Shown one piece after another: positions 27,140 through 37,382 of a DNA stretch of 64,000 bases (position 1 is the stretch's first letter; each line of letters opens with the position of its first letter). Under the pieces are notes generated by a model, which was given only the letters and a program-made list of their open reading frames with translations, did no database searches and had not been told where the DNA came from. The translations under genes were made by a program, and so were the position numbers. The DNA comes from Hyphomicrobiales bacterium (lineage in GTDB: Bacteria; Pseudomonadota; Alphaproteobacteria; Rhizobiales; Beijerinckiaceae), in contig JAIXZO010000010.1 of NCBI GenBank assembly GCA_027489535.1, forward strand, positions 1 to 64,000, given 5' to 3'.

Positions 27140-29349
27140 GCGACATGACCTCGTTTCGTCTCGACGTCGATGCGGACGGCATCATCACCGCGCTGTGGGA
27201 CATGCCGGGCCGTTCGATGAACGTGATCACCGAACAGGTGATGCGGGAACTGGACGCGCTGGTCGACCGGGTCGCCTCCGACCCTGCGATCAAGGGCTGC
27301 GTGATCGCCTCGGGCAAACCGACCGGTTTCTCGGGCGGGGCCGATCTCTCGATGCTGCAGGGCCTCGCCGGGCTCTACGCGGAGATGGCGAAAACCCGCG
27401 GCAAGGAGGAAGCGATGCGCGTCTTCTTCGAGGAGTCGCGCAAGCTCACGCTGCTCTATCGCAAGCTCGAAACCTGCGGAAAGCCGTTCGTCGCGGCGAT
27501 CGACGGCGTGTGTCTCGGCGGCGCTTTCGAACTGGCCCTCGCCTGCCGACGGCGGATCGTCTCGGACGACCCCAAGACGCGCGTGGGCCTGCCGGAGATC
27601 AAGATCGGCCTGTTCCCCGGAGCGGGCGGCACGACGCGCATTGCCCGCATGCTGCCGACCGGCGACGCCTTGCAGATGCTGCTGAAGGGCGAACCGCTTC
27701 GCCCGCCCATGGCCAAGACGATGGGCCTCGTCGACGAGGTGTTGCCGAAGGACGAGATGATCCCGGCGGGCAAGGCTTGGATCATCGGGGGCGGCTCCGC
27801 CGTCCAGCCTTGGGACGAACCCAAGGCGAAACTTCCGTCCGGCCGCGTCCAGTCGCCGCAAGGCATGATGATCTGGCCCGCCGCGAACGCCATCTATCGA
27901 CGCGAAAACTACGACAACTACCCTGCCGCCAAGGCTATCCTTCAAACCGTGCATGACGGGCTGCAACTGCCGTTCGACCTCGCCTTGCGGGTCGAAAGCC
28001 GGCAGTTCGCCGCGATCCTGCGCTCGAACGAAGCGGCGGCGATGATCCGGACGCTGTTCGTCTCCAAGCAGGCCTTGGAGAAAGGCGCGCGCCGCCCGGC
28101 CGCGGTGCCGCCCACGTCCTTGCGCCGCATCGGCGTGATCGGTGCGGGCTTCATGGGGGCCGGCATCGCGCATGTCGCGGCGGGCGCGGGTCTCGACGTG
28201 GTTCTGATCGACCGCGACATGGAGACTGCGGAGAAGGGCAAGGCGCATTCCCACAAGCTCATGTCCGACCGGATCATGAAGGGGCGCGCCGCATCGGCGG
28301 ATCGCGACGCGCTGCTCGCGCGCATCACGCCCTCTGCGGCTTACGCGGACCTCGCGGGCTGCGACCTCGTGATCGAGGCCGTCTTCGAAGATCCGAAGAC
28401 GAAGGCGGCGGCCATCGCGGCGACCGAGTCCGCGGCCGGAGACGTCGTGATCGGCTCCAACACCTCCACCCTCCCGATCTCGGGCTTGGCCGAAGCGGCG
28501 GCGCGGCCGGGCAACGTCGTCGGCATTCATTTCTTCTCGCCCGTCGAGAAGATGATGCTCGTGGAGGTGATCGTCGGACGGGAGACTTCCGACCGTGCGC
28601 TGGCCGCTGCGCTCGACTTCGTGCGGGCGCTGAAGAAGACGCCGATCGTGGTGAAGGATGCGCGCGGATTTTACGCGAACCGCTGCGTCGGGGCTTACAT
28701 CCTCGAGGGGCACCTGATGCTGGCGGAGGGCGTGCCGCCCGCCATGATCGAGAACGTCGCGCGCATGGCGGGGATGCCCGTGGGCCCGTTGTCGTTGAAC
28801 GACGAGGTCGCGCTGGACCTCGCGCTCCGCATCGTGGAAGCGACCCGGGCGCAACTCGGCGAAGGGGCTGTGAATGCCGATCAGGCACGCATTCTCGCCG
28901 CGATGGTGCAAGGTCACGGACGGCTCGGCCGCAAGAACGGCAAGGGTTTCTACGACTATCCCGAGAAGGGGAAAAAGAAGCTGTGGCCCGGTCTGTCCGA
29001 GGCCGTCGGTGCGTCGCCTCTCGATCCCGACACACTCGACGTCGCGGAGTTGAAGGACCGGTTCTTATTTGCACAAGCCTTGGAGGCCGCGCGCACCTTC
29101 TCGGAAGGCATCGTCACCGACCCGCGCGAGGCGGATGTGGGCGCGATCCTCGGATTCGGTTTCGCGCCGTTCACCGGGGGACCCTTGTCGATGATCGACG
29201 GCATGGGGGCGGCGGTCTTCGTCGAGCGGGCCGGGGCGTTGGCCGGCAAGCATGGACCTCGCTTTGCGCCCGGCGCATGGCTGGAGGACTTGGCGAAGGC
29301 GGGCGAGACCTTCTACGGTCGGGCAGGGCGACGCGCCGCGGCGGCGTGA
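27136..29349 (+). CDS. 3-hydroxyacyl-CoA dehydrogenase / enoyl-CoA hydratase fusion (FadJ-like)
   Basis: 737 residues. The N-terminal crotonase part (about 1-200) has the oxyanion-hole sequence [11 protein letters not shown] and the two Glu-bearing segments [12 protein letters not shown] and [17 protein letters not shown] Rossmann NAD domain starts near 330 ([20 protein letters not shown]), with the catalytic [17 protein letters not shown], and two C-terminal HAD domains follow. It carries out hydration and the second oxidation of beta-oxidation. With the dehydrogenase and thiolase it makes a complete spiral. Starts by ATGA overlap. Confidence 0.93.
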   Translation: MSDMTSFRLDVDADGIITALWDMPGRSMNVITEQVMRELDALVDRVASDPAIKGCVIASGKPTGFSGGADLSMLQGLAGLYAEMAKTRGKEEAMRVFFEESRKLTLLYRKLETCGKPFVAAIDGVCLGGAFELALACRRRIVSDDPKTRVGLPEIKIGLFPGAGGTTRIARMLPTGDALQMLLKGEPLRPPMAKTMGLVDEVLPKDEMIPAGKAWIIGGGSAVQPWDEPKAKLPSGRVQSPQGMMIWPAANAIYRRENYDNYPAAKAILQTVHDGLQLPFDLALRVESRQFAAILRSNEAAAMIRTLFVSKQALEKGARRPAAVPPTSLRRIGVIGAGFMGAGIAHVAAGAGLDVVLIDRDMETAEKGKAHSHKLMSDRIMKGRAASADRDALLARITPSAAYADLAGCDLVIEAVFEDPKTKAAAIAATESAAGDVVIGSNTSTLPISGLAEAAARPGNVVGIHFFSPVEKMMLVEVIVGRETSDRALAAALDFVRALKKTPIVVKDARGFYANRCVGAYILEGHLMLAEGVPPAMIENVARMAGMPVGPLSLNDEVALDLALRIVEATRAQLGEGAVNADQARILAAMVQGHGRLGRKNGKGFYDYPEKGKKKLWPGLSEAVGASPLDPDTLDVAELKDRFLFAQALEAARTFSEGIVTDPREADVGAILGFGFAPFTGGPLSMIDGMGAAVFVERAGALAGKHGPRFAPGAWLEDLAKAGETFYGRAGRRAAAA

Positions 29350-29393
29350 TCGCCGAAGCGACGGCGGCAGCAACCGCCGCAAGGAAACACCCG

Positions 29394-30014
29394 ATGTCCG
29401 ACACGATCGACTATTATTTCTCGCTGGCCTCGCCTTGGGCCTATCTCGGCCATGCGAAGTTCATGGACATGCGGGCGCGGCACGGATTTTCCGTGAACTT
29501 CAAGCCGGTGTTTCTGCCGAACGTGTTCGAACACACCGGCGGCTTGGTGCTGCCGAAGCGCCATCCCGTGCGGCAGCGTTATCGCTTGCTGGAAATGCAG
29601 CGCTGGCGGGACAAGCGCGGCGTGCCGTTGAACATCCATCCGCAATTCTGGCCGTTCGACTGCAAGTTCGCCGACCGCACCATTCTCGCCGCGGCGATGC
29701 TCGGCCATGATCCCGACGCCTATGTCCGCCTGTGCTTCGCGGGCGTCTGGGCCAACGAGCTCAACCTCGCCGAAGTGCCGGTGCTTGAAGGCCTGCTGAA
29801 GCGCGCCGGGCTCGACGCGACCGCCATCCTTGCGGCCGCCGATTCCGCGCCGGTGACGGCCGCCTATGAGCGGCACGTCGAGGAGGCCGTCGCGTCGGAC
29901 GTTATCGGATCGCCGGGTTACGTCAGGCGCGGCGAATTGTTCTGGGGTCAGGACCGTCTCGAATTGCTCGAAGATGCAGTCGCTTCGGGTCGCGAGGGCT
30001 ATCGGCCCGTCTGA
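29394..30014 (+). CDS. DsbA-fold 2-hydroxychromene-2-carboxylate isomerase-like protein
   Basis: 206 residues of the HCCA isomerase/kappa-GST family. DYYFSLASPWAYLGHAKF holds the serine that activates glutathione, and ASDVIGSPGYVRRGELFWGQDRLELLE is the conserved end (in part). In aromatic catabolism it isomerises 2-hydroxychromene-2-carboxylate with GSH; in other operons its substrate is unknown. It is 44 bases after fadJ and probably the operon's last gene, followed by a bidirectional terminator. Confidence 0.85.
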   Translation: MSDTIDYYFSLASPWAYLGHAKFMDMRARHGFSVNFKPVFLPNVFEHTGGLVLPKRHPVRQRYRLLEMQRWRDKRGVPLNIHPQFWPFDCKFADRTILAAAMLGHDPDAYVRLCFAGVWANELNLAEVPVLEGLLKRAGLDATAILAAADSAPVTAAYERHVEEAVASDVIGSPGYVRRGELFWGQDRLELLEDAVASGREGYRPV

Positions 30015-30023
30015 GGGTTCGCG

Positions 30024-30055
30024 GTGATCGTTCGTTCTCCGGAACGAACGATCAC
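30024..30055. terminator. Bidirectional terminator between convergent genes
   Basis: GTGATCGTTCGTT (30024-30036) pairs perfectly with AACGAACGATCAC (30043-30055): a 13-bp stem with a 6-nt loop. It sits 9 bases after the isomerase stop and overlaps the stop codon of the convergent hybrid kinase (30052-30054). Confidence 0.7.
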
Positions 30056-33000
30056 TCCGCCGCGGCCCGCGCACCCCGCCATTGCGCGATCCATGACCGC
30101 AACGCGGCCGGTTTGACCGGCTTGTTCATCACTTGAATGCCTTTTTCCGTCGCCTCGTCGCGGACGGCGGGGGTGCGGTCTGCCGTGAGCAAAACGGCCG
30201 GCATGTCGGTGCCGAGTTTCCACCGCAGGGCCACGATGGCTTCGATGCCCGTGCCTTCGTCGAGGTGGTAATCGGCCACGATGACGTCCGGAGACGACTT
30301 CTCGCGCTTCAAGGCCTGATGCGCCTCGGCCAGGCTCGCGGCGGTGAGCACGGTGCAGCCCCAGCCGGAGAGCAGCGTGCGCATGCCGTCGAGGATCGCG
30401 GGTTCGTTGTCGATGCACAGCACCACGGTCCCGGCGAGCGGCGCAAGCGCCGGGGCGGGCGCGCCGGTCTGCGGCGCCGCAGCCGGCAGGCGGGGTCCCA
30501 AAGGCATCTCGACCGAGAACATGGAGCCGCGGCCGACGGTCGACTGCAGCTTGACGCGATGGTCGAGCACGCGCGCGATGCGCTCGACGATGGAAAGGCC
30601 CAGACCGAGGCCGCGGGCGACGCGCGCGCCCTGATCAAGTCTTTGGAACTCGCGGAAAACGGTCCGTTGCTTGGAACTGGGGATGCCGAGCCCCGTATCC
30701 CAAACCTCCACGCGCAGCTTGCCCTTGCTGCGTCGGCAGCCGACGAGCACGCGACCGCGCGGGGTATATTTCAGGGCGTTCGAGACGAGGTTCTGCAGCA
30801 GACGACGCAGCAGACGGCGGTCCGAGCGTACGGCCAGCGACGAGGGCACGAAGACGAGTTCGAGCCCCTTCTCCTTCGCCGTAGGCTCGAATTCCAGCCG
30901 CAACTGATTGAGAATGTCGTCGATGCGGAAATTCGAGGGCTCCGCCTTCATCGCGCCGGCGTCGAGGCGTGAGATGTCGAGCAGGGCGGTAAGGATCTCT
31001 TCCACCGCTTCGAGCGATGCGTCGACGTTTTCCGCCAAACGGGCATCGCCGCCGTTGCGGTCGCGCTCGAGCAGCGACGTCGCGTAGAGACGGGCGGCGT
31101 TGAGCGGTTGGAGAATGTCGTGGCTCGCGGCGGCGAGGAAGCGCGTCTTCGACGTGTTGGCCTCTTCCGCCTCTCCTTTGGCGCGCCCGAGTTCTTCGTT
31201 GAGACGCGTCAGTTCTTCCGTGCGCTCCCGTACGCGGCGCTCGAGCGTTTCATTGGCGCGCTCCAGCGCCTCCTCGGCCTCCACCGTGGCGGTGATGTCC
31301 GTGTAGGTCGTCACGATTCCGCCGTCGGGCATATGGGCCGAACGGATGTCGATGACCTTGCCGGAGGAGTACAGCTTCACGCGCACCGGTTCCGCGTCGT
31401 TGACGAAGCTTTCGAGCCGTGCCGCGAGGAAGTCGTCGGCCGCGCCGCGGCCGTACATGCCGCGCGAGGCGTTGAACCGGATGATCTCGTCGAGCCCCAC
31501 GCCCACTTGTGCCAATTCGGGCGGAAGATCGAACAATTCCTGAAATTCGCGGTTCCAACTGACGAGACGCAGATTGCCGTCGAACACCGTGATGCCTTGG
31601 CGGGCGTGATCGAGCGCATGCTGCAGGAGGTCCCGGTTGTATTGAATGGCGGCCGAGGCATCGTCGAGCAGGCGCAGCGCCGCCTTCTTGGTCACGTTTC
31701 TGCGACGCAGCAGCAGCGAAAGTACCAGCCGGGAGGAGGACGCGCCGATGGCCGAGGACAATTGGTGTTCGGCAAAGCGCAACAGGTGAATGTCCGCCTC
31801 GCGACCCCCGTCCAGCACCTGCCCGCGTCGGGCGGCGAATTCGGCGAAGGTGGACAGCGTCCGCTGCGGCCCGAGATAGCGGGCCACGCAGCCCTGCAGC
31901 TCCTCGACGGTGACGGACGTGCGCCAGAACCGGAAGGTCTGCGCCATCACCGGGCGGTCGGGCGAGACGAACATGCTGGCCTGCAGCCGCTCGAGCGGGC
32001 TCGAGGCGCGGCTCAGCGAAAAGGCGACGAAGGCCGCGACGTTGAGCGCCAAGCTCCACAGCGTCCCGTTCGTGATCGGCGACAACTCGTAGCCGAACAG
32101 GGCGGTGGGCTTCAGCATGGCGATGCCGAAGGGGCCGGCGTCGATGAACTCGTGCAGGCCGAAGGATTCCGGACGCGCCAGACTCGGCAACAGCAGCGTA
32201 TAGGCCCACACGACGAAGCCCACGACGAGGCCCGCGGTCGCACCGCGCGCATTGGCGCGCCGCCAATACAGTCCTCCGAAAAAGGCGGGCGCGATCTGCG
32301 CGATCGCGGCGAAGGACGTCAGCCCGATTGCGGCGAGCGCCGCATCGCTCGTGTTGCGGAAATAGGCATAGCCGAGCAGTACGATGACGATGATCGCGAC
32401 GCGGCGGACGACGAGGACCAGCGTGCCCATGTCGGACGCCGCCTGCCCGCCTCGCCGCAGCAGCAGCGGCACCACCAACGTGTTCGACACCATGATGGCG
32501 AGCGCCACGCAGGCGACGATGACCATTGCGGTGGCGGCGGAAAGGCCGCCGATGAAGACCAGCAGCGCGAGGCCGTCGCTGCGGGCGCGCAAGGGCAGTT
32601 CGAGAACCGCCATGTCCGGCGAAATGCTGCCCGGCGCGAAGATGATGTCCGCCGCCAGTGCGAGCGGCACGACGAACAGATTGATCACGACGAGATAGGC
32701 AGGAAACAGCCATGCGGCGCGCTCGACGTCCGCCTCGTCGCGGTTTTCGACGACCGTGACGTGGAACTGACGCGGCAGCAGCAGGATGACGGACGCCGAC
32801 AGCGCCATCATGGTGAGGATATTGGCCGTCCCCGAACTGCGGTCGAGCGGCGATGCCACGTCGGCCCGGGCCGCGACTTGGCGCAGCAGATCGCCCGGGC
32901 CGTCGAACATGCCGAAGGTGACGAAGGCGCCGACGGCGAGAAACGCCACGAGTTTGACGACGGATTCCGCGGCCACCGCCAGCATCAATCCGTCCTGATG

Positions 33001-33567
33001 CTCCGTCGCGTCGATGTGACGGGTCCCGAATGCCGTCGCGAAACCGGCGAGGATGAGCGCGACGAGGAAGGCGAGGTCGCCGAAGATGGGGGACGCGTGG
33101 GCCACCGATCCCGGTTCGAAGGCGTCGAGTACCGTCGTCAGCGACGTCGAAATCGCCTTGAGCTGCAGGGCGATATACGGCACGGAGCCGATCACCGCGA
33201 TCAGGCACACGATCACCGCGACGCGCGCGCTCTTGCCGTAGCGGGCGGACACGAAGTCCGCCACCGAGGTGATGTTCTGCGATTTGGCGAGCCGCACGAT
33301 GCGGCGCACGAGACCGGAGCCGAGGCCGAAGATCAGGATCGGGCCGAGATAGATCGCGAAGAAGTCCAAGCCTGACACGGCGGCGAGGCCGACGGAGCCG
33401 AAAAACGTCCAAGACGTACAATAAACCGCCAGTGTCAGCGCATAGATCGTCGAACGCGCGCGCCCGCGCATCAGCGGCCTGCCCGACGTGTCGCCGTAAT
33501 GGGCCACCGCGAACAGCAGGCATAGATAGAAAAGAGCGGCCAGTACGACCGTCCAACCCGCGAACAT
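30052..33567 (-). CDS. Symporter-fused hybrid sensor histidine kinase (CbrA-type)
   Basis: 1171 residues. About 1-500 is a sodium:solute symporter-like domain with some 13 helices (MFAGWTVVLAALFYLCLLFA; YALTLAVYCTSWTFFGSVG). A PAS domain follows near 650-750 (GITVFDGNLRLVSWNREF), then a coiled coil, a kinase with His near 818 (AAASHDILQPLNAAR), an ATPase domain (RLLQNLVSNALKYTPRG; GLGLGLSIVERIA) and a C-terminal receiver with Asp near 1098 (VIVADYHL) and Lys in NKPVKP. CbrA-like proteins couple nutrient uptake or sensing to carbon/nitrogen control. No separate CbrB-type partner is adjacent. Possible PHB or amino acid cue, not decidable here. Confidence 0.92.
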   Translation of the reverse strand: MFAGWTVVLAALFYLCLLFAVAHYGDTSGRPLMRGRARSTIYALTLAVYCTSWTFFGSVGLAAVSGLDFFAIYLGPILIFGLGSGLVRRIVRLAKSQNITSVADFVSARYGKSARVAVIVCLIAVIGSVPYIALQLKAISTSLTTVLDAFEPGSVAHASPIFGDLAFLVALILAGFATAFGTRHIDATEHQDGLMLAVAAESVVKLVAFLAVGAFVTFGMFDGPGDLLRQVAARADVASPLDRSSGTANILTMMALSASVILLLPRQFHVTVVENRDEADVERAAWLFPAYLVVINLFVVPLALAADIIFAPGSISPDMAVLELPLRARSDGLALLVFIGGLSAATAMVIVACVALAIMVSNTLVVPLLLRRGGQAASDMGTLVLVVRRVAIIVIVLLGYAYFRNTSDAALAAIGLTSFAAIAQIAPAFFGGLYWRRANARGATAGLVVGFVVWAYTLLLPSLARPESFGLHEFIDAGPFGIAMLKPTALFGYELSPITNGTLWSLALNVAAFVAFSLSRASSPLERLQASMFVSPDRPVMAQTFRFWRTSVTVEELQGCVARYLGPQRTLSTFAEFAARRGQVLDGGREADIHLLRFAEHQLSSAIGASSSRLVLSLLLRRRNVTKKAALRLLDDASAAIQYNRDLLQHALDHARQGITVFDGNLRLVSWNREFQELFDLPPELAQVGVGLDEIIRFNASRGMYGRGAADDFLAARLESFVNDAEPVRVKLYSSGKVIDIRSAHMPDGGIVTTYTDITATVEAEEALERANETLERRVRERTEELTRLNEELGRAKGEAEEANTSKTRFLAAASHDILQPLNAARLYATSLLERDRNGGDARLAENVDASLEAVEEILTALLDISRLDAGAMKAEPSNFRIDDILNQLRLEFEPTAKEKGLELVFVPSSLAVRSDRRLLRRLLQNLVSNALKYTPRGRVLVGCRRSKGKLRVEVWDTGLGIPSSKQRTVFREFQRLDQGARVARGLGLGLSIVERIARVLDHRVKLQSTVGRGSMFSVEMPLGPRLPAAAPQTGAPAPALAPLAGTVVLCIDNEPAILDGMRTLLSGWGCTVLTAASLAEAHQALKREKSSPDVIVADYHLDEGTGIEAIVALRWKLGTDMPAVLLTADRTPAVRDEATEKGIQVMNKPVKPAALRSWIAQWRGARAAAE

Positions 33568-33709
33568 GCCCCGTTCCGCCCCGAACTTCCCCGACGACGG
33601 ACATTATCCGAGGCGCGTGCGGGCGCAAATTGTGCGTGCGGTTTGCGTCTTTCCGCTTCGGATATAACGTTACGTAATCTCAGCGGGGCGTTCAAAACGG
33701 GAGGCGGTC

Positions 33710-34138
33710 ATGAGCGGACTGGTGCGGGAATTCAAGGAATTCGCGATGCGCGGCAACGTCGTCGATCTCGCCATCGGCGTCGTGATCGGCGCGGCTTTCG
33801 GCAAGATCATCGACTCGCTGGTCGGAGACCTGATCATGCCCGTGTTGGGAGCGATCACGGGCGGGCTCGATTTCTCGAACTACTATTTGCGCCTGTCCTC
33901 CCGCATCCCCGAAAACCTCCCATACGCCGAAGCCAAGAAGGCCGGCGCGGCGCTCGGCTGGGGCAATTTCATCACGGTCGTGGTCGGCTTCCTGCTCGTG
34001 GCGCTCGCGCTGTTCGCGGTGATGAAGGTTATCAACCGCTTCCGCCGTCAGACGCCGGACAAGACCGAAACCGCCGCACCGACGCGGTCCGAGGCGCTCC
34101 TGTCGGAAATCCGGGATCTGCTCGCGGCACGCCGCTAG
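33710..34138 (+). CDS. mscL: Large-conductance mechanosensitive channel MscL
   Basis: 142 residues. It forms the inner-membrane pentamer that opens under hypo-osmotic shock. The amphipathic N-terminus and TM1 (LVREFKEFAMRGNVVDLAIG VVIGAAFGKI, read continuously), TM2 (WGNFITVVVGFLLVALALFAVMKVINR) and the C-terminal helix SEALLSEIRDLLAARR are all present. A divergent promoter region of 142 bases separates it from the hybrid kinase. Confidence 0.96.
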   Translation: MSGLVREFKEFAMRGNVVDLAIGVVIGAAFGKIIDSLVGDLIMPVLGAITGGLDFSNYYLRLSSRIPENLPYAEAKKAGAALGWGNFITVVVGFLLVALALFAVMKVINRFRRQTPDKTETAAPTRSEALLSEIRDLLAARR

Positions 34139-34232
34139 GGCAAGGCACGGCCACGAAAATCAGGGAGACGGACGGCCCGGGCAGTGACATAACGCGGAAC
34201 CGATTCATTCTTTTTGCGAGCCCGTTCGCGCC

Positions 34233-35417
34233 ATGACGCATGCCGTTCCGTCCGTCCGCCCCGAAGCCGCCGACGCACCGGCCAGCGGCATCGTCGAGGT
34301 CTTCAATTACGGGCGCGGCCGCCCCGGCCTCATTCCGCTCTGGACCGGCGAAGGCGACATGCCCACGCCGGCCTTCATCGCGGACGCCGCAAGCCGCGCG
34401 CTCGCGGGCGGCGAGACCTTCTATACGTGGCAGCGGGGCATCCCCGACCTCCGCCAAGCCATTTCCGACTATATGACCCGGCTCTACGACAAGCCGCTCG
34501 GACCCGACCGGTTCTTCGCCACCATCGGCGGCATGCATGCCATTCAGATCGCCGTCCGCATCGCATGCGGCACGGGCGACGAGGTTCTCATTCCCTCGCC
34601 CGCCTGGCCGAACTTCATCGGTGCGGCCGTGGCCGTCGGCGCAAAGCCGGTCGAGGTGCCGTTGGTGCTGACCTCCGACGCCGGCAACGGCCGTTGGACG
34701 CTCGACGTGGACGGCCTCGCGGCGGCCGTCACCCCGCGCACCCGCGCCATCATGGTGAACTCGCCCGCCAATCCCACCGGCTGGACCGCCACCCGCGAAG
34801 AACTCGTCGCCATCCTCGATCTCGCCCGCAAGCACGGCCTGTGGATCATCGCGGATGAAATCTACGGCCGTTTCGTCTTCGACGGTTCGGCCCGTGCGCC
34901 CTCCTTCCACGACGTGATGGAGGACGAGGACCGCATCTTCTTCGTGCAAACCTTCTCGAAGAACTGGGCCATGACGGGTTGGCGCGTCGGCTGGCTCGAA
35001 TGTCATCCCTCGCTCGGCGATACGGTCGAGAACCTGATACAGTATTCGTCCTCGGGCGTCGCGGCGTTCCTGCAGCGCGGCGCGATCGCGGCGTTGGAAC
35101 AGGGCGAGAGCTTCGTGCAAGGACAGATCGCGCGGGCCAAGCGCGGACGCGAGATCGTCTGTGAAGGGCTCGCCGCGACCGGACGGGTTCGTTTTCCGGT
35201 CCCCGAGGGCGCGTTCTACTTGTTCTTCTCCGTGGATGGCGAGGATGATACGCGTGCCTTGGCGATGCGGTTGATCGACGAAGCCAATGTCGGCTTGGCC
35301 CCCGGCACGGCGTTCGGGCACGGTGCGGAGCGGTATCTGCGGCTCTGCTTTCAGCGCCGCGCCGAGGACCTGCAGGAAGCCGTCCGCCGTCTGGCGGGAG
35401 TTCTCACAAGATCCTGA
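34233..35417 (+). CDS. Class I/II pyridoxal-phosphate aminotransferase
   Basis: 394 residues of the aspartate-aminotransferase fold (AAT_I). PLP-binding motifs: IPSPAWPNF, VNSPANPTGWTATREEL, IADEIYGRFVF and the Schiff-base lysine in TFSKNWAMTGWRVGWLE. These proteins convert an L-amino acid to its keto acid. It begins 94 bases after mscL and is probably a separate unit. The specific substrate is not evident. Confidence 0.88.
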   Translation: MTHAVPSVRPEAADAPASGIVEVFNYGRGRPGLIPLWTGEGDMPTPAFIADAASRALAGGETFYTWQRGIPDLRQAISDYMTRLYDKPLGPDRFFATIGGMHAIQIAVRIACGTGDEVLIPSPAWPNFIGAAVAVGAKPVEVPLVLTSDAGNGRWTLDVDGLAAAVTPRTRAIMVNSPANPTGWTATREELVAILDLARKHGLWIIADEIYGRFVFDGSARAPSFHDVMEDEDRIFFVQTFSKNWAMTGWRVGWLECHPSLGDTVENLIQYSSSGVAAFLQRGAIAALEQGESFVQGQIARAKRGREIVCEGLAATGRVRFPVPEGAFYLFFSVDGEDDTRALAMRLIDEANVGLAPGTAFGHGAERYLRLCFQRRAEDLQEAVRRLAGVLTRS

Positions 35418-35496
35418 TCTTCATCCGGTATTGCGTGCGTCCGTTGGGTAAGGCAGAGTCCGTCCTACGTTTGTTTACGGATGCCGGACCATTGCG

Positions 35497-36639
35497 ATGC
35501 AGGCGGACGGGGCGCTCATGAGGGCCGAGACGGAATCCGAGGCCCGCCTCGTCAGCGTGCTCGACACGGCCGTCGACGGCATCCTCGTGATCGACGAGCG
35601 CGCCCGCATCCTCGTCTACAACAGCGCGTGCGAGCGGCTGTTCGGCTGGACCGCGGAGGAGACGCTCGGCCAGAACGTGCAGATGATCATGCCGAGCGCT
35701 TATGCGCGCGCTCATGATCGTTATCTCGACAATTACATGTCGACGGGCGAGCGCAAGATCATCGGCATCGGCCGCGAGGTGCATGCGCGCCACAAGGACG
35801 GCACCGAATTCCCGGTCGAATTGTCCGTCGGCGAGGCGGGTACCCCGCAGGGCCGGCAATTCATCGGCATCATCCGCGACCTTCGCTCGCGCCGGGAGGC
35901 CGAACAGCGCGTCCGCGAACTGCAGTCGGACCTCGTGCACATGGCGCGGGTGTCGGCCATGGACGAGATGGGCGCGGCTCTGGCGCACGAGCTCAACCAA
36001 CCGCTGACGGCGATCATGCTGTATCTGCAGGCCGGTGCGCGCACGCTGCAGAAAGGTCGCGACGCGAAATCGGACGAGACCTTGGCCTCGGTGATGAACA
36101 AGGCGGTGCACGAGGCGGAGCGCGCGGGCGCCATCATCAGCCGCATGCGGCAGTTCGTGGAAAAGCGCGAGCCCAACCGACGCCGCGTCGATCTCAACGC
36201 CGTCGTGGAGGAGGCCGTCGAACTGACGCTGGTCGGCATTCGGGACAAGGTAAATGCCGTACGCGGCTACGCGCCGAACTTGCCGCAAGCCTTCATCGAA
36301 CCGGTGCAGATTCAGCAGGTCGTGGTCAACTTGCTCCGCAACGCGGCGGAAGCGCTGCGCGGCCGTCCGAACCCGACCGTCACCATCGAAACCCGGATGA
36401 CGGGGGATATGCTTGCCGTGGAAGTGTGCGACAACGGTCCGGGCATCCCCGCAGAATCGGTGCCCGACCTGTTCAAGGCGTTCGCCACGACGAAACGCAC
36501 GGGCATGGGCTTGGGCCTGTCCATTTCACGCACGATCGCGCAGAGCCACGGCGGAGATCTCTCCGTGCATCCCGGCGGCAACGGTCGCGGCGCATGTTTC
36601 ACCCTGACGCTTCAGCCGGCCACGGCCGACGACGCCTGA
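35497..36639 (+). CDS. fixL: Oxygen sensor histidine kinase FixL
   Basis: 380 residues, soluble. An N-terminal PAS domain has the FixL heme signature: His73 in ARAHDRYLDNY as proximal heme ligand, and IIGIGREVHARHKDGTEFPVELSVGE (in part) with the distal Arg of IGR. The kinase has His164 in GAALAHELNQPLTAIMLYLQ, an N-box NLLRNAAEALRG and G-boxes CDNGPGIP and TGMGLGLSISRTIAQSHGG. Without TM helices it is the short FixL form. Low oxygen should trigger autophosphorylation and phosphotransfer to the FixJ-like protein 31 bases downstream. Confidence 0.9.
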   Translation: MQADGALMRAETESEARLVSVLDTAVDGILVIDERARILVYNSACERLFGWTAEETLGQNVQMIMPSAYARAHDRYLDNYMSTGERKIIGIGREVHARHKDGTEFPVELSVGEAGTPQGRQFIGIIRDLRSRREAEQRVRELQSDLVHMARVSAMDEMGAALAHELNQPLTAIMLYLQAGARTLQKGRDAKSDETLASVMNKAVHEAERAGAIISRMRQFVEKREPNRRRVDLNAVVEEAVELTLVGIRDKVNAVRGYAPNLPQAFIEPVQIQQVVVNLLRNAAEALRGRPNPTVTIETRMTGDMLAVEVCDNGPGIPAESVPDLFKAFATTKRTGMGLGLSISRTIAQSHGGDLSVHPGGNGRGACFTLTLQPATADDA

Positions 36640-36670
36640 CGCGACAGTCGAACGAAGGAGACCGAGGGGA

Positions 36671-37276
36671 ATGGCGGCACAAGACGAGGAAATCTTCATC
36701 GCGGACGACGATCCCGCAGTGCGGGACGCGTTGTGCGTCGTGCTGGAACTCGAAGGCTACCGCGTCAGCGCATTTCCCGACGGTCTCGGCTTGCTGAATG
36801 CGACCCGTTCGCGCATGCCGTCCTGCATCATCCTCGACGTCCACATGCCCGGCCGCTCCGGGATCGACGTCCTCAACGAGTTGGGAATGCGCTGCCAAGC
36901 CCCGATCTTCATGATCTCCGGGCAAGGCGACATCCCGATGGCCGTCGAGGCGATCAAGCGCGGCGCGCACGACTTCATCGAAAAGCCCTTCGACGCGGAC
37001 ACCGTCGTGTCTCGCGTCCGCAACGCGCTCGACGCGAAGGCGCGCGCCGCTTCCGCCCCGGCCGTTTCGTCGTTCCCGGGCGAAGACGCCTTGACGCCGC
37101 GCGAACGTGAAGTTCTGGAGCGCATCGCCATGGGCGCGTCCAACAAGGAAGCGGGACGGCAGCTCGGCATCAGCCCGCGCACCATCGAGGTGCATCGTGC
37201 GCGGATCATGGAAAAGCTCGGGGCCAAGAACACCGCCGATCTGGTCCGAATGGTCTATGCCGAACGGCGCGCCTGA
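36671..37276 (+). CDS. fixJ: Response regulator FixJ
   Basis: 201 residues. The receiver has Asp56 in CIILDVHMPG and Lys105 in FIEKPFD; the LuxR-type HTH spans about 137-201 (LTPREREVLERIAMGASNKEAGRQLGISPRTIEVHRARIMEKLGA, in part). FixJ phosphorylated by FixL activates fixK and microaerobic genes. It is co-transcribed with fixL. GAGGGGAATG gives a good ribosome site. Confidence 0.92.
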   Translation: MAAQDEEIFIADDDPAVRDALCVVLELEGYRVSAFPDGLGLLNATRSRMPSCIILDVHMPGRSGIDVLNELGMRCQAPIFMISGQGDIPMAVEAIKRGAHDFIEKPFDADTVVSRVRNALDAKARAASAPAVSSFPGEDALTPREREVLERIAMGASNKEAGRQLGISPRTIEVHRARIMEKLGAKNTADLVRMVYAERRA

Positions 37277-37382
37277 CGATCCGCAATGCTACCGACCTGA
37301 ACTTCATCGACCGTCCGCGATAAGATCATCGCAATCCGCCGTGCCGACCGCGCTGGGGCGGACGCACCGGGCCCGAAAGGCG

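Noticed and set aside
31108-33375. 755-codon open frame on the plus strand
   Set aside because: It is antisense to the hybrid kinase, rich in Arg/His/Gly with no domain, the usual shadow in GC-rich coding DNA.
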